The notes under the pieces are model-generated. The model made no database searches. It saw only the letters and a list, made by a program, of their open reading frames with translations, and was not told the DNA's origin. A stretch of 64,000 bases of DNA from Rhodococcus zopfii NBRC 100606 = JCM 9919 (GTDB lineage: Bacteria > Actinomycetota > Actinomycetes > Mycobacteriales > Mycobacteriaceae). Shown piece by piece: positions 9,696-17,581 of the stretch; position 1 is the first letter of the stretch; each line of letters starts with the position of its first letter. Made by a program: the position numbers and the translations under genes. The DNA lies in contig NZ_BCXI01000008.1 of the NCBI RefSeq assembly GCF_001895025.1, positions 81,758-145,757 of the forward strand. The letters run 5' to 3'.

Positions 9696-10645
9696 GCGCC
9701 CCGGCCCGCACCGGAACGGGCGCGCCGGCCCCCGCGTGGAACGAGACGAACAGCTGGGATCAACCGGGCTGGACGGTCGCCGAGCTCGAGCGCGCGAAGG
9801 CCGGCCGCACCGTGTCGGTGGTGCTGCCGGCGTTGAACGAGGAGAAGACGGTAGGCGGTGTCGTGGACACGATCCACCCGCTCCTCGGCGGCCTCGTCGA
9901 CGAACTGATCGTGCTCGATTCGGGGTCCACCGACGCCACCGCCGAGCGCGCACGGGCCGCGGGTGCGCGCGTGCTGTCCCGCGAGGAAGCCGTGCCGGGC
10001 GTCGACCCCGTTCCGGGCAAGGGCGAGGTGCTGTGGCGTTCCCTGGCTGCCACCACCGGCGACCTGATCGTCTTCGTCGACTCCGATCTGATCAAGCCGG
10101 ACCCGGCGTTCGTGCCGAAACTGCTCGGCCCACTGTTGCTCGGCGACGGCGTCCATCTCGTCAAGGGCTACTACCGGCGACCGCTGCGGGTGAGCGGCAC
10201 CGAGGACGCGAACGGCGGCGGTCGCGTCACCGAACTGGTGGCGCGTCCGCTGCTGGCTGCGTTGCGCCCGGAACTCACGTGCGTGCTGCAGCCGCTCGGC
10301 GGCGAGTACGCCGGTACCCGTGAACTGCTGACGGCGGTGCCGTTCGCACCCAGCTACGGGGTCGAGATCGGGTTGCTCCTCGACACCTACGACCGCCTGG
10401 GGCTCGGCGCGATCGCGCAGGTCAACCTGGGGGTCCGCAAACACCGGAACCGGCCGCTGTCGGATCTGGGGGTCATGAGCAGGCAGATCATCGGCACCAT
10501 GCTGCGCCGCTGTGGCATCCCCGATTCCGGCGCGCCGCTGACCCAGTTCCTCGTCGACGGGGATTCGTTCGTGCCGGTCGCCCGACACGTCGAGCTGACC
10601 GATCGGCCACCGATGAACACCGTGATCGGCAGCCCCGGGGCTTGA
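9692..10645 (+). CDS. gpgS: Glucosyl-3-phosphoglycerate synthase
   Basis: This GT-A-fold enzyme (family GT81) transfers glucose from a nucleotide sugar to 3-phosphoglycerate, the first step to glucosylglycerate and the methylglucose lipopolysaccharides that modulate fatty acid synthesis in actinobacteria. V-V-L-P-A-L-N-E-E-K-T marks the donor-binding start, DSGSTDATAE follows, and the metal-binding D-S-D sits in FVDSDLIKPD near residue 130. Its 317 residues are normal. Translation is coupled to folP2 by the ATGA overlap. The run of fadD6, folP2 and gpgS equals Rv1206-Rv1208. Confidence 0.92.
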   Translation: MSAPARTGTGAPAPAWNETNSWDQPGWTVAELERAKAGRTVSVVLPALNEEKTVGGVVDTIHPLLGGLVDELIVLDSGSTDATAERARAAGARVLSREEAVPGVDPVPGKGEVLWRSLAATTGDLIVFVDSDLIKPDPAFVPKLLGPLLLGDGVHLVKGYYRRPLRVSGTEDANGGGRVTELVARPLLAALRPELTCVLQPLGGEYAGTRELLTAVPFAPSYGVEIGLLLDTYDRLGLGAIAQVNLGVRKHRNRPLSDLGVMSRQIIGTMLRRCGIPDSGAPLTQFLVDGDSFVPVARHVELTDRPPMNTVIGSPGA

Positions 10646-10673
10646 TGTCGGTGGTCCGTGCCAAGATCGGACC

Positions 10674-11132
10674 ATGCTGACGGTTCTGCTGTACGTCGTC
10701 GTCATGGTGGTCGTCGGCGCGGTGTTGTTCGCGACCGCGAGCGCGGTGTTCGGTCGGGGAGAAGTCCTGGCGCCGATCCCTCCGGGGACCACGGCGACGG
10801 TGCTGCCCGCCACCGACGTCACGGGCGTCGACGTTCGCGACCTGCGTTTTCAGCAGGTGGCCCGGGGTTACAAGACGTCCGAGGTGGACTGGGCACTGGA
10901 CCGCCTGGCCCGGGAGATCGACGGTCTGCGCGCCCGTGTCGCCGAGTACGAGAACGCCGCCGAATACGAGAACGCCGCCGAATACGAGAACGCCGGGGAG
11001 TCGGGGACCGACGACGGTAGCGTCGACGCGGACGCCGAGACCGAAGCGATCGCCACCGACGCCGTTGCCGCCAGAGCGGAGGCGGCCCGAGCCGAGAAAG
11101 CGGGTTCCGAACCGGGGGAGGAGAATCCGTGA
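10674..11132 (+). CDS. DivIVA-domain membrane protein with a hexapeptide repeat
   Basis: The 152-residue protein starts with one membrane segment (MLTVLLYVVVMVVVGAVLFA) and continues with a short DivIVA-like motif, DLRFQQVARGYKTSEVDWAL, then a coiled-coil-like helix. The same arrangement is found in the Rv1209 position of mycobacteria. Inside the helix the hexapeptide E-Y-E-N-A-A is repeated almost three times (about 10945-10992) with an 18-bp DNA period, which looks like recent slippage. The acidic Ala/Glu-rich tail is low complexity. It probably binds the membrane, perhaps near poles or septa; that is inference. It overlaps tagA by 4 bp. Confidence 0.7.
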   Translation: MLTVLLYVVVMVVVGAVLFATASAVFGRGEVLAPIPPGTTATVLPATDVTGVDVRDLRFQQVARGYKTSEVDWALDRLAREIDGLRARVAEYENAAEYENAAEYENAGESGTDDGSVDADAETEAIATDAVAARAEAARAEKAGSEPGEENP

Positions 11133-11698
11133 GCGACAACCTCGTGCGGTGCCCCTGGGCGATCGACACGCCCGGCTCCACCCTCTACCGCGAATACCAC
11201 GACACCGAATGGGGCCGGGAGCTGCACGGCCGCGACGCACTGTTCGAACGTCTGTGCCTCGAGGCGTTCCAGTCCGGGTTGTCGTGGCTGACGATCCTGC
11301 GCAAGCGGGAGGCGTTCCGGCAGGCCTTCGCCGGTTTCGACGTCGACGTGGTCGCGGGCTTCGGTGGCGCCGACGTCGATCGCTTGCTCGGCGATGCCGG
11401 AATCGTCCGGAACCGCCGCAAGATCGACGCTGTGATCGCCAACGCCCGCGCCGTGCTGGATCTGTCCGGGACGGACCTGGACACGCTGCTGTGGTCGTTC
11501 GCGCCGCCGCGACGCACGGCACGGTTCGCGACGATCGCGCAGGTACCTGCCGTCACCGACGAATCCATCGCGATGGCCCGTGAGCTCAAGCGTCGCGGGT
11601 TCCGGTTCGTCGGCCCGACCACGGCATATGCGCTCATGCAGGCCACCGGAATGGTCGACGACCACCTCGCGGACTGCTGGGTCCAAGTGGACGCTTGA
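11129..11698 (+). CDS. tagA: DNA-3-methyladenine glycosylase I
   Basis: TagA removes 3-methyladenine from alkylated DNA in base excision repair. The 189-residue product has the family's zinc ligands: C in VRCPWA and H in EYHDTEWG near the N-terminus, and the H-x3-C pair in DDHLADCW at the C-terminus. The HhH-containing core FQSGLSWLTILRKREAFR is intact. GTG 11129 overlaps the stop of the DivIVA-like gene, so the two should be translationally coupled. It corresponds to Rv1210. Confidence 0.93.
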   Translation: MSDNLVRCPWAIDTPGSTLYREYHDTEWGRELHGRDALFERLCLEAFQSGLSWLTILRKREAFRQAFAGFDVDVVAGFGGADVDRLLGDAGIVRNRRKIDAVIANARAVLDLSGTDLDTLLWSFAPPRRTARFATIAQVPAVTDESIAMARELKRRGFRFVGPTTAYALMQATGMVDDHLADCWVQVDA

Positions 11699-11846
11699 TC
11701 AGAAATTGTGATGTGACCGAGGAGTCAGCTACCCGGTCGATGCCCGGATAGGGAAGAATGGGAAGGCGAGCCCGCCGATAAACTGTCCGGGCACAACGGT
11801 AACCCAGGCGCTCGGTAGTCGAGCGCAGATTTGGAGGGAGCAGAGG

Positions 11847-12014
11847 ATGGCGGCCATGAAGCCCCGGACCGGGGACGGTCCCCTCGAAGCAACCAAAGAG
11901 GGACGAGGAATCGTCATGAGGGTTCCACTCGAGGGAGGCGGACGTCTGGTCGTCGAGCTCACGCCGGAAGAGGCCGCGGCCCTCGGTGACGAACTCAAGA
12001 GTGTTACCAGCTGA
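11847..12014 (+). CDS. DUF3117 small conserved protein (Rv1211 family)
   Basis: A 55-codon gene, easily missed because of its size. It starts at ATG 11847 behind GGAGGGAGCAGAGG. The product (MAAMKPRTGDGPLEATKEGR onward, then RVPLEGGGRLVVELTPEEAA) is nearly invariant among mycobacteria and rhodococci and occupies the Rv1211 position. It is acidic, soluble and has no membrane segment. The known Rv1211 family has been described as a small calmodulin-like protein, but no EF-hand loop is evident here and the function should be regarded as unknown. A strong hairpin follows. Confidence 0.88.
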   Translation: MAAMKPRTGDGPLEATKEGRGIVMRVPLEGGGRLVVELTPEEAAALGDELKSVTS

Positions 12015-12034
12015 TCTGTCCGATTGCGGACGAT

Positions 12035-12068
12035 CCGGGCCCTGCGCTCCACGGTGCGCGGGGCCCGG
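12035..12068 (+). terminator. Rho-independent-type hairpin after the DUF3117 gene
   Basis: CCGGGCCC (12035-12042) pairs with GGGCCCGG (12061-12068), with an inner GCGC/GCGC helix. It lies 20 bp after the small gene's stop. A T-tract is lacking, as is common for actinobacterial terminators. Confidence 0.6.
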
Positions 12069-12107
12069 TCGCGTATCCCGGACCCATCGACCCTGTGAGG
12101 AGCGCCG

Positions 12108-12959
12108 GTGCTCGACGCGGTGACCGATCTGCTTGCGTGCCCACAGTGCGGACTCGGTATGGATCTCGACGGCTCCGCCCTGTTGTGCGAGAGCGGACAC
12201 AATTTCGATGTTGCGAAACAGGGCTATGTCACGCTCCTCACCGGCGCCGCGACCCGATTCACCGGCGACAGCGCCGACATGATCGCCGCGCGCGGCGATT
12301 TTCTCTCTGCGGGTCATTACGACCCCATCCGTGACGCCGTCGCCCGGGCCTGCGCCGACACGGTTTCCGGCGACAGCCCCGTCCCGCCTCGGATCCTCGA
12401 GGTGGGGGCGGGCACCGGCCAGTACCTCGCCACCGTCCTCGACGCCCTGCCCGGCTCGCGTGGCATCGGACTCGACGTCTCGAAGCCCGCGGTGCGCCGC
12501 ATCGCCCGCAGTCACCCGCGCGTCGGCGCCGTGCTCGCCGACGTGTGGCGACAACTCCCGGTGCGGTCCGGATCCCTCAGTCACGTCCTGTCGATCTTCG
12601 CGCCGCGCAACGCCGACGAAACCCACCGCGTGCTCGAACCCGGCGGGCGGCTCGTCGTCGTCACGCCGACGAGCGAGCATCTGCGGGAACTGGTCGCGTT
12701 GCCGGGCATGGTGCAGGTCGACGACCGGAAGACCGAACGTCTCGGTGCGGCCCTGTCCGGCGCCTTCGACCGCACGGCTCGCCGCGAGGTCCGGTTCCCG
12801 ATGGCGCTGCCGCACCCCGCGCTCGCGCTGCTCGCGGGGATGGGGCCCTCTGCCCATCACGTCACGGCCGATCGCCGTGCGGCGCTCCTGGCGGACCTGC
12901 CGGAACCGTTCCCGGTGACGGCGTCGGTCGTCGTCTCGGTGTGGACTCGGCGTGACTGA
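12108..12959 (+). CDS. RlmA-type 23S rRNA (guanine-N1) methyltransferase
   Basis: The 283-residue protein has the N-terminal zinc finger of the RlmA family (C-P-Q-C at residues 11-14, then C-E-S-G-H) followed by the linker NFDVAKQGYVTLLTG and an SAM-dependent methyltransferase fold with E-V-G-A-G-T-G-Q-Y as the SAM loop and FAPRNADETHRVLEPGGRLV later. RlmA enzymes methylate G745 or G748 of helix 35 in 23S rRNA; RlmA(II) orthologues in Gram-positives are linked to tylosin and mycinamicin resistance. Which guanine is modified cannot be decided here. The start is GTG 12108. It converges on glgM, leaving a 15-bp gap. Confidence 0.85.
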   Translation: MLDAVTDLLACPQCGLGMDLDGSALLCESGHNFDVAKQGYVTLLTGAATRFTGDSADMIAARGDFLSAGHYDPIRDAVARACADTVSGDSPVPPRILEVGAGTGQYLATVLDALPGSRGIGLDVSKPAVRRIARSHPRVGAVLADVWRQLPVRSGSLSHVLSIFAPRNADETHRVLEPGGRLVVVTPTSEHLRELVALPGMVQVDDRKTERLGAALSGAFDRTARREVRFPMALPHPALALLAGMGPSAHHVTADRRAALLADLPEPFPVTASVVVSVWTRRD

Positions 12960-12974
12960 CACCGGCCCTACGGC

Positions 12975-14144
12975 TCACCGCCGCGCGGTCACATCCTGAT
13001 AGACGGCGAGTGTCTGCCGCGCGATCTGCGCCCACGAGAACTCGGCGATCGCGCGATCGCGGCCGGCGTGACCCAACCGGGCGGCGAGATCCGCATCGAG
13101 CGCGATTTCGTCGACGGCCGCTGCGAGCGCACGCTCGTAGACCTGCGGCTCGTACGAGTTGTAGTGCACGAGGCGTCCCGTGACACCGTCCTCGACGACC
13201 TCCGGGATCCCGCCGACATCGGATGCGACCACCGCGGTTTCGCAGGCCATTGCCTCGAGGTTCACGATCCCGAGCGGTTCGTACACCGACGGGCACACGA
13301 ACACCCTTGCCGCCGAGAGGATCTCGCGGACCGATTCGGTGGGCAGCATCTCCTGTACCCAGAACACGCCGCCGCGCCGCTCTCGCAGTTCGGCGACCGC
13401 GCGTTCGGTCTCGGCGGCGATCTCCGGCGTGTCCGGGGCGCCGGCGCACAGCACCAGCTGGATGTCCGGATCGAGATGGTGCGCCGCCGCCACCAGATGG
13501 CCGACACCCTTCTGCCGGGTGATGCGGCCGACGAACGCGACGATCGGCCGGTCCGGGTCGACACCGAGCCGTTCGAGCGCCGACTCGGAGCCTCTCGCCG
13601 GGCCCGGATGCCACACCCCGGTGTCGATGCCGTTGCGAACCACATGCACCCTCGCCGGATCGACGAACGGGTATGCGTCGAGGACATCGAGCCGCATCCC
13701 GGCGCTGACCGCGATGATCGCGTCGGCGTATTGCACGGCATTGCGTTCGGACCATGAGGAGATGCGGTAGCCACCGCCGAGTTGCTCGGCCTTCCACGGC
13801 CGCCGCGGTTCGAGCGAGTGGGCGGTGAGCACGTGGGGCACGTCGTACAGTTCGGCCGCGAGGTGCCCGGCCAGGCCCGAATACCAGGTGTGCGAATGCA
13901 CGACGTCGACGCCGCTCGCCGCCTGCGCCATCCGCAGTTCCGCCGACAACGTCGTCAGCGCGGCATTCGCGCCGGCGAGCGCCGGATCCGGGTCGTGGAC
14001 GAAAGCGCCCTCGCGGGGCGCGCCCATGCAGTGCACGTCGACTTCGCACAGCCTGCGCAGCTGCGCGACCAGCTCGGTGACGTGCACTCCGGCGCCGCCG
14101 TAGACCTCAGGCGGGTACTCCCGCGTCATCATTGCCACCCGCAC
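12975..14144 (-). CDS. glgM: Alpha-maltose-1-phosphate synthase (GT4 glycogen synthase-like)
   Basis: GlgM (Rv1212c, formerly glgA) transfers glucose from ADP-glucose to glucose-1-phosphate, giving maltose-1-phosphate for the GlgE alpha-glucan pathway, and also has glycogen synthase activity. The 389-residue GT4 protein shows T-R-E-Y-P-P-E-V-Y-G-G-A-G at the N-terminal donor loop, V-V-H-S-H-T-W-Y in the acceptor domain, F-V-G-R-I-T-R-Q-K-G near the middle and the E-x7-E retaining motif in YEPLGIVNLEAMA. It is divergent from glgC with 105 bp between starts, so ADP-glucose supply and use share a regulatory region. Confidence 0.92.
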   Translation of the reverse strand: MRVAMMTREYPPEVYGGAGVHVTELVAQLRRLCEVDVHCMGAPREGAFVHDPDPALAGANAALTTLSAELRMAQAASGVDVVHSHTWYSGLAGHLAAELYDVPHVLTAHSLEPRRPWKAEQLGGGYRISSWSERNAVQYADAIIAVSAGMRLDVLDAYPFVDPARVHVVRNGIDTGVWHPGPARGSESALERLGVDPDRPIVAFVGRITRQKGVGHLVAAAHHLDPDIQLVLCAGAPDTPEIAAETERAVAELRERRGGVFWVQEMLPTESVREILSAARVFVCPSVYEPLGIVNLEAMACETAVVASDVGGIPEVVEDGVTGRLVHYNSYEPQVYERALAAAVDEIALDADLAARLGHAGRDRAIAEFSWAQIARQTLAVYQDVTARR

Positions 14145-14249
14145 CCGCCCAAACTATCGGTCCCGCGATGTTCCGGCCACCGGGGTGTTCCCGCGTGTCG
14201 ATGTGCCGCATCGCTGGCGGCGCTGTGGGGTGGCGGATAGGTTGACTGT

Positions 14250-15464
14250 GTGAGGAGCCAGCCCCATGTGCTTGGAATCGTGCTCGCCGGCGGCGAGGGC
14301 AAACGCCTGTACCCGCTCACGGCGGACCGGGCCAAGCCCGCCGTGCCGTTCGGCGGCGCCTACCGCCTGATCGACTTCGTGTTGAGCAACCTGGTGAACG
14401 CAGGCTATCTGCGCATCTGTGTGCTGACGCAGTACAAGTCCCATTCGCTGGACCGGCACATCTCCCAGACGTGGCGGCTGTCCGGCTTCACCGGCGAATA
14501 CATCACGCCGGTCCCGGCGCAGCAGCGGCTCGGTCCGCGCTGGTACACCGGCAGCGCCGATGCGATCCTGCAGTCGCTGAACCTGGTGTACGACGAGGAT
14601 CCCGAGTACATCGTCGTGTTCGGCGCCGACCACGTCTACCGCATGGATCCCGAGCAGATGGTCCACCAGCACATCGAATCCGGCGCCGGAGTCACCGTCG
14701 CCGGTATCCGGGTGCCGCGCAGCGAAGCATTCGCGTTCGGGTGCATCGACAGCGACGAACAGGGCCGCATCACCCAGTTCCTGGAGAAGCCGGCGCACCC
14801 ACCCGGCACCCCCGACGACCCGAACGTGACGTTCGCGTCGATGGGCAACTACGTGTTCACCACCAAGGTGCTCGTGGAGGCGCTGCGCGCCGACTCCGAG
14901 AACCCCGACTCCGACCACGACATGGGCGGTGACATCATCCCGGCGCTGGTCGCGCAGGGTGCCGCGCACGTCTACGACTTCAACGACAACGTCGTGCCCG
15001 GAGCCACCGAACGCGACCGCGCCTATTGGCGGGACGTGGGGACACTCGACGCCTTCTACGACGCGCACATGGACCTGGTGTCCGTGCACCCGATCTTCAA
15101 TCTCTACAACAAGCGCTGGCCGATCCGCGGCGCCGCCGAGAACCTGCCGCCCGCGAAATTCGTCCAGGGCGGGCTCGCGCAGGAATCGATCGTCGGGGCC
15201 GGCAGCATCCTGTCCGCCGCGACCGTCCGCAACTCCGTGCTCAGCTCGAACGTCATGGTCGAGGACGGCGCGACCGTCGAGGGCAGCGTGCTCATGCCGG
15301 GCGTGCGCATCGGCAAGGGCGCGGTGGTGCGCCGCGCGATCCTCGACAAGAACGTCGTGGTCGGCGACGGCGAGATCATCGGTGTCGACCTCGAACGCGA
15401 CCGTCAGCGGTTCGCGGTCAGCAACGGCGGGGTCGTCGCCATCGGCAAGGGCGTGTGGATCTGA
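14250..15464 (+). CDS. glgC: Glucose-1-phosphate adenylyltransferase
   Basis: GlgC makes ADP-glucose from ATP and glucose-1-phosphate, the committed step to alpha-glucan and, here, to GlgM. The 404-residue protein starts at GTG 14250. It shows the nucleotidyltransferase start [12 protein letters not shown], the allosteric/active-site segment [19 protein letters not shown], the [10 protein letters not shown] catalytic aspartate and a C-terminal hexapeptide beta-helix ([19 protein letters not shown]). Everything is full length. It corresponds to Rv1213. Confidence 0.95.
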   Translation: MRSQPHVLGIVLAGGEGKRLYPLTADRAKPAVPFGGAYRLIDFVLSNLVNAGYLRICVLTQYKSHSLDRHISQTWRLSGFTGEYITPVPAQQRLGPRWYTGSADAILQSLNLVYDEDPEYIVVFGADHVYRMDPEQMVHQHIESGAGVTVAGIRVPRSEAFAFGCIDSDEQGRITQFLEKPAHPPGTPDDPNVTFASMGNYVFTTKVLVEALRADSENPDSDHDMGGDIIPALVAQGAAHVYDFNDNVVPGATERDRAYWRDVGTLDAFYDAHMDLVSVHPIFNLYNKRWPIRGAAENLPPAKFVQGGLAQESIVGAGSILSAATVRNSVLSSNVMVEDGATVEGSVLMPGVRIGKGAVVRRAILDKNVVVGDGEIIGVDLERDRQRFAVSNGGVVAIGKGVWI

Positions 15465-15479
15465 CGGTGCTGGTCCCGG

Positions 15480-16116
15480 TCAGCTGATCCGCACCGCGCA
15501 CAGCAGTCCGTCGCCGAGGGGCAGCACCACCGGTGCGAGGCGGTCGTCCGCCGACACGGCGCGCGCCGCATCCCGGACCGACAGAACTGTCGCGTCCCGT
15601 TCGGCGGGATCGGCGACGCGGCCGCCGAGCAGCGCGTTGTGCAGGACAAGGACGCCCCCCGGGCGCAGCAGGCGCACGCCTTCGCGCACATAGTGCGGAT
15701 GATCGGCGGGGGTCGCGTCGACGAAGATCAGGTCGTATCCGGAATCGGCGAGCCGCGGCAGCACGTCCAGGGCCCGGCCGTTGATGAGCCGGGTACGCGA
15801 CGCCGTGATCCCGGCTTCGCGGAACGCCTCCTTGGCCGCCCGCTGATGCTCGGGCTCGCTGTCGATCGTGGTGAGCACGCCGTCCTCACGCAGGCCGTGC
15901 AGCAGCCACAGCCCGCTCACCCCGGCGCCGGTCCCGATCTCGACGACGGTCTTGGCGTCGAGCATCCGGGCGAACAGTGCGAGCGTGGCGCCGACAGACG
16001 GGGGGGATCGGATCGGCACCCAGGTCGAGGGCACGTTCCCGCGCCGCGACGAGCTGCTCGTCCTCGACGACGACATTCTCGGCGTGGGCCAGGATCCGTT
16101 CGGCATTGGTCTGCAC
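15480..16116 (-). pseudogene. O-methyltransferase (Rv1220c-like), frameshifted in a C7 run
   Basis: Translated from GTG 16116, the N-terminal 37 residues ([18 protein letters not shown] onward to D-P-I-P-P) match the start of the SAM-dependent O-methyltransferase family. The rest ([20 protein letters not shown], then [11 protein letters not shown] with the SAM loop, [12 protein letters not shown] and LGGRVADP) continues in another frame. The switch falls on seven consecutive G on the plus strand (16000-16006). Six would restore one 211-codon frame. This is either a genuine inactivating or phase-variable indel or a base-calling error. The intact family is a caffeoyl-CoA-OMT-like catechol/unknown-substrate methyltransferase adjacent to sigE throughout mycolata. 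Confidence 0.82.
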
Positions 16117-16291
16117 GCGTCGAGGCTAGCGTCGAGAAGACGTTCACGCAGGCAGGCGCGCACGACCGGGGGAAGGATTCTCAGGTCCGCCTCAGGCTAC
16201 TCATAGGGCCGGCACATGGCGAAGGGGGAGGGTGAAGACACGGCACACAGCAGACCGCGCTGAAACGGTCGACGGTTGTCACGCGCCGGCC

Positions 16292-16318
16292 GGGAACAAT
16301 CCGGCTGTCCCGGGCGTT
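16292..16318 (+). promoter_or_regulatory. SigE/ECF-type promoter of sigE
   Basis: GGGAAC (16292-16297) and CGTT (16315-16318), with a 17-nt spacer, match the -35/-10 pattern (GGGAAC...CGTT) used by the extracytoplasmic sigma factors SigE and SigH. Transcription would start near 16325, leaving a leader of about 55 nt before the sigE start. This fits positive autoregulation, which is inferred. Confidence 0.65.
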
Positions 16319-16379
16319 GCCCGGGATACGTGGCAGTTCTCAGATCGGCGGTCCCGAAGAGGAGGATCCAGCGATCCAC

Positions 16380-17060
16380 ATGGTCGAAACCCACACGAGC
16401 GACACCCGCACCCTTCCCGGCGTCGACCTGCTCGACGGCAGTGCCCTCGGCGGTGCCGAAGCCGTTGACGGTGGCGAAGCCGTTGCAGAGCTGACCGGCA
16501 CCGCGGTGTTCGACGCCACCGGTGATCGCGGGTCGATGCCGTCATGGGACGAGCTGGTCCGTGAACACGGCGACCGTGTGTACCGGCTCGCCTACCGGCT
16601 GTCCGGCAACGCCCAGGACGCCGAAGACCTCACCCAGGACACGTTCATCCGAGTCTTCCGGTCCCTCCAGAACTACCAGCCCGGCACGTTCGAGGGCTGG
16701 CTCCACCGCATCACCACCAACCTCTTCCTCGATATGGTGCGCCGCCGTAACCGCATCCGCATGGAGGCGCTGCCCGAGGACTACGACCGGGTCCCGGCCG
16801 AGGGCCCGAACCCCGAGGAGATCTATCACGACGCGCGTCTCGACGCGGACCTGCAGTCCGCGCTCGATGCGCTGGCGCCGGAGTATCGTGCGGCAGTGGT
16901 GCTGTGTGACATCGAAGGACTCTCGTACGAGGAGATCGGTGCCACACTCGGCGTCAAGCTCGGAACGGTGCGCAGCCGCATCCACCGAGGTCGCCAGGCG
17001 CTGCGTGAGCATCTCCGCGAGAATGCGGAGATCGAGTCCGGTCGAGTCCGTGCGGGGTAG
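16380..17060 (+). CDS. sigE: ECF RNA polymerase sigma factor SigE
   Basis: The 226-residue protein has a variable N-terminus of about 55 residues, then sigma region 2 ([20 protein letters not shown] with [17 protein letters not shown]) and region 4 with the [25 protein letters not shown]. SigE controls the response to surface stress and is held by RseA. ATG 16380 is chosen; GGAGG ends at 16365, a long spacing, and the in-frame TTG at 16317 would lie upstream of the predicted transcript start. Multiple starts are known for mycobacterial SigE, so the exact N-terminus is open. rseA follows after 16 bp, htrA and tatB further on. Confidence 0.93.
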   Translation: MVETHTSDTRTLPGVDLLDGSALGGAEAVDGGEAVAELTGTAVFDATGDRGSMPSWDELVREHGDRVYRLAYRLSGNAQDAEDLTQDTFIRVFRSLQNYQPGTFEGWLHRITTNLFLDMVRRRNRIRMEALPEDYDRVPAEGPNPEEIYHDARLDADLQSALDALAPEYRAAVVLCDIEGLSYEEIGATLGVKLGTVRSRIHRGRQALREHLRENAEIESGRVRAG

Positions 17061-17076
17061 CCGCCAGGAGGGTTTG

Positions 17077-17445
17077 ATGACGATGGCGTACCCGCCCCGA
17101 CAGTTCGGCTCCACCGAGCATCTCGCCAGCGAGGCCGTCGCGGCGTATGTCGACGGCGAACTCCGGATGAACGCGTACCTGCGCGCGTCGCAGCACCTGT
17201 CGATGTGCCCGGAGTGCGCAGCCGAGGTCGAGGCCCAGCAGCAGGCCCGGCACGCACTGCGCAACGCCGCCCAGCGAGCCCCGCAGATGCCGAGTTCCCT
17301 GCTCGGCGCCCTCAGCAGCATCCCCACCCACCTCCAGGACACCGCCCTCCAGGACACGGCCGGGCAGAGCCCGCAGCCGCTGTGGCCCGGTCAGGACCAG
17401 ATTTGGCCCGGGGGCCGGCGCTGGTCGATCCGCCGGCGCCGTTGA
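17077..17445 (+). CDS. rseA: Anti-sigma-E factor RseA (zinc-associated)
   Basis: The 122-residue soluble protein carries the zinc-associated anti-sigma (ZAS) motif H-L-S-M-C-P-E-C (H-x3-C-x2-C) near residue 45, after the helix SEAVAAYVDGELRMNAYL that contacts sigma region 2. It binds and inactivates SigE; in mycobacteria release occurs by oxidation of the cysteines or by PknB-triggered ClpC1P2 degradation. Its C-terminal third is proline/glutamine-rich and ends in a basic tail, W-S-I-R-R-R-R. Start ATG 17077 follows CCAGGAGGG. It corresponds to Rv1222. Confidence 0.9.
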   Translation: MTMAYPPRQFGSTEHLASEAVAAYVDGELRMNAYLRASQHLSMCPECAAEVEAQQQARHALRNAAQRAPQMPSSLLGALSSIPTHLQDTALQDTAGQSPQPLWPGQDQIWPGGRRWSIRRRR

Positions 17446-17513
17446 CCCACCCGTGCACGAGTCCGCCCGCCGCGACCGGCCGGGCGGAGTCGGTAGCTCG
17501 GAGACCGGGGCCG

Positions 17514-17546
17514 TCGGTGATACTGGGCTCATCGGTGATACTGGGC
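17514..17546 (+). repeat. 15-bp direct repeat carrying a TGATACT box, upstream of htrA
   Basis: TCGGTGATACTGGGC occurs at 17514-17528 and again at 17532-17546, an 18-bp period, 36 bp before the htrA start. Each copy contains TGATACT, which resembles an extended -10 element. It could create two start sites or bind a dimeric regulator. It lies in the otherwise gene-free 136 bp between rseA and htrA. Confidence 0.5.
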
Positions 17547-17581
17547 ACCGTGACTGACCACGACGGGGGAGACGGACACGC

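Noticed and set aside
16317..16379. Upstream TTG start for sigE
   Set aside because: It coincides with the -10 element of the predicted SigE-type promoter and has no ribosome site.
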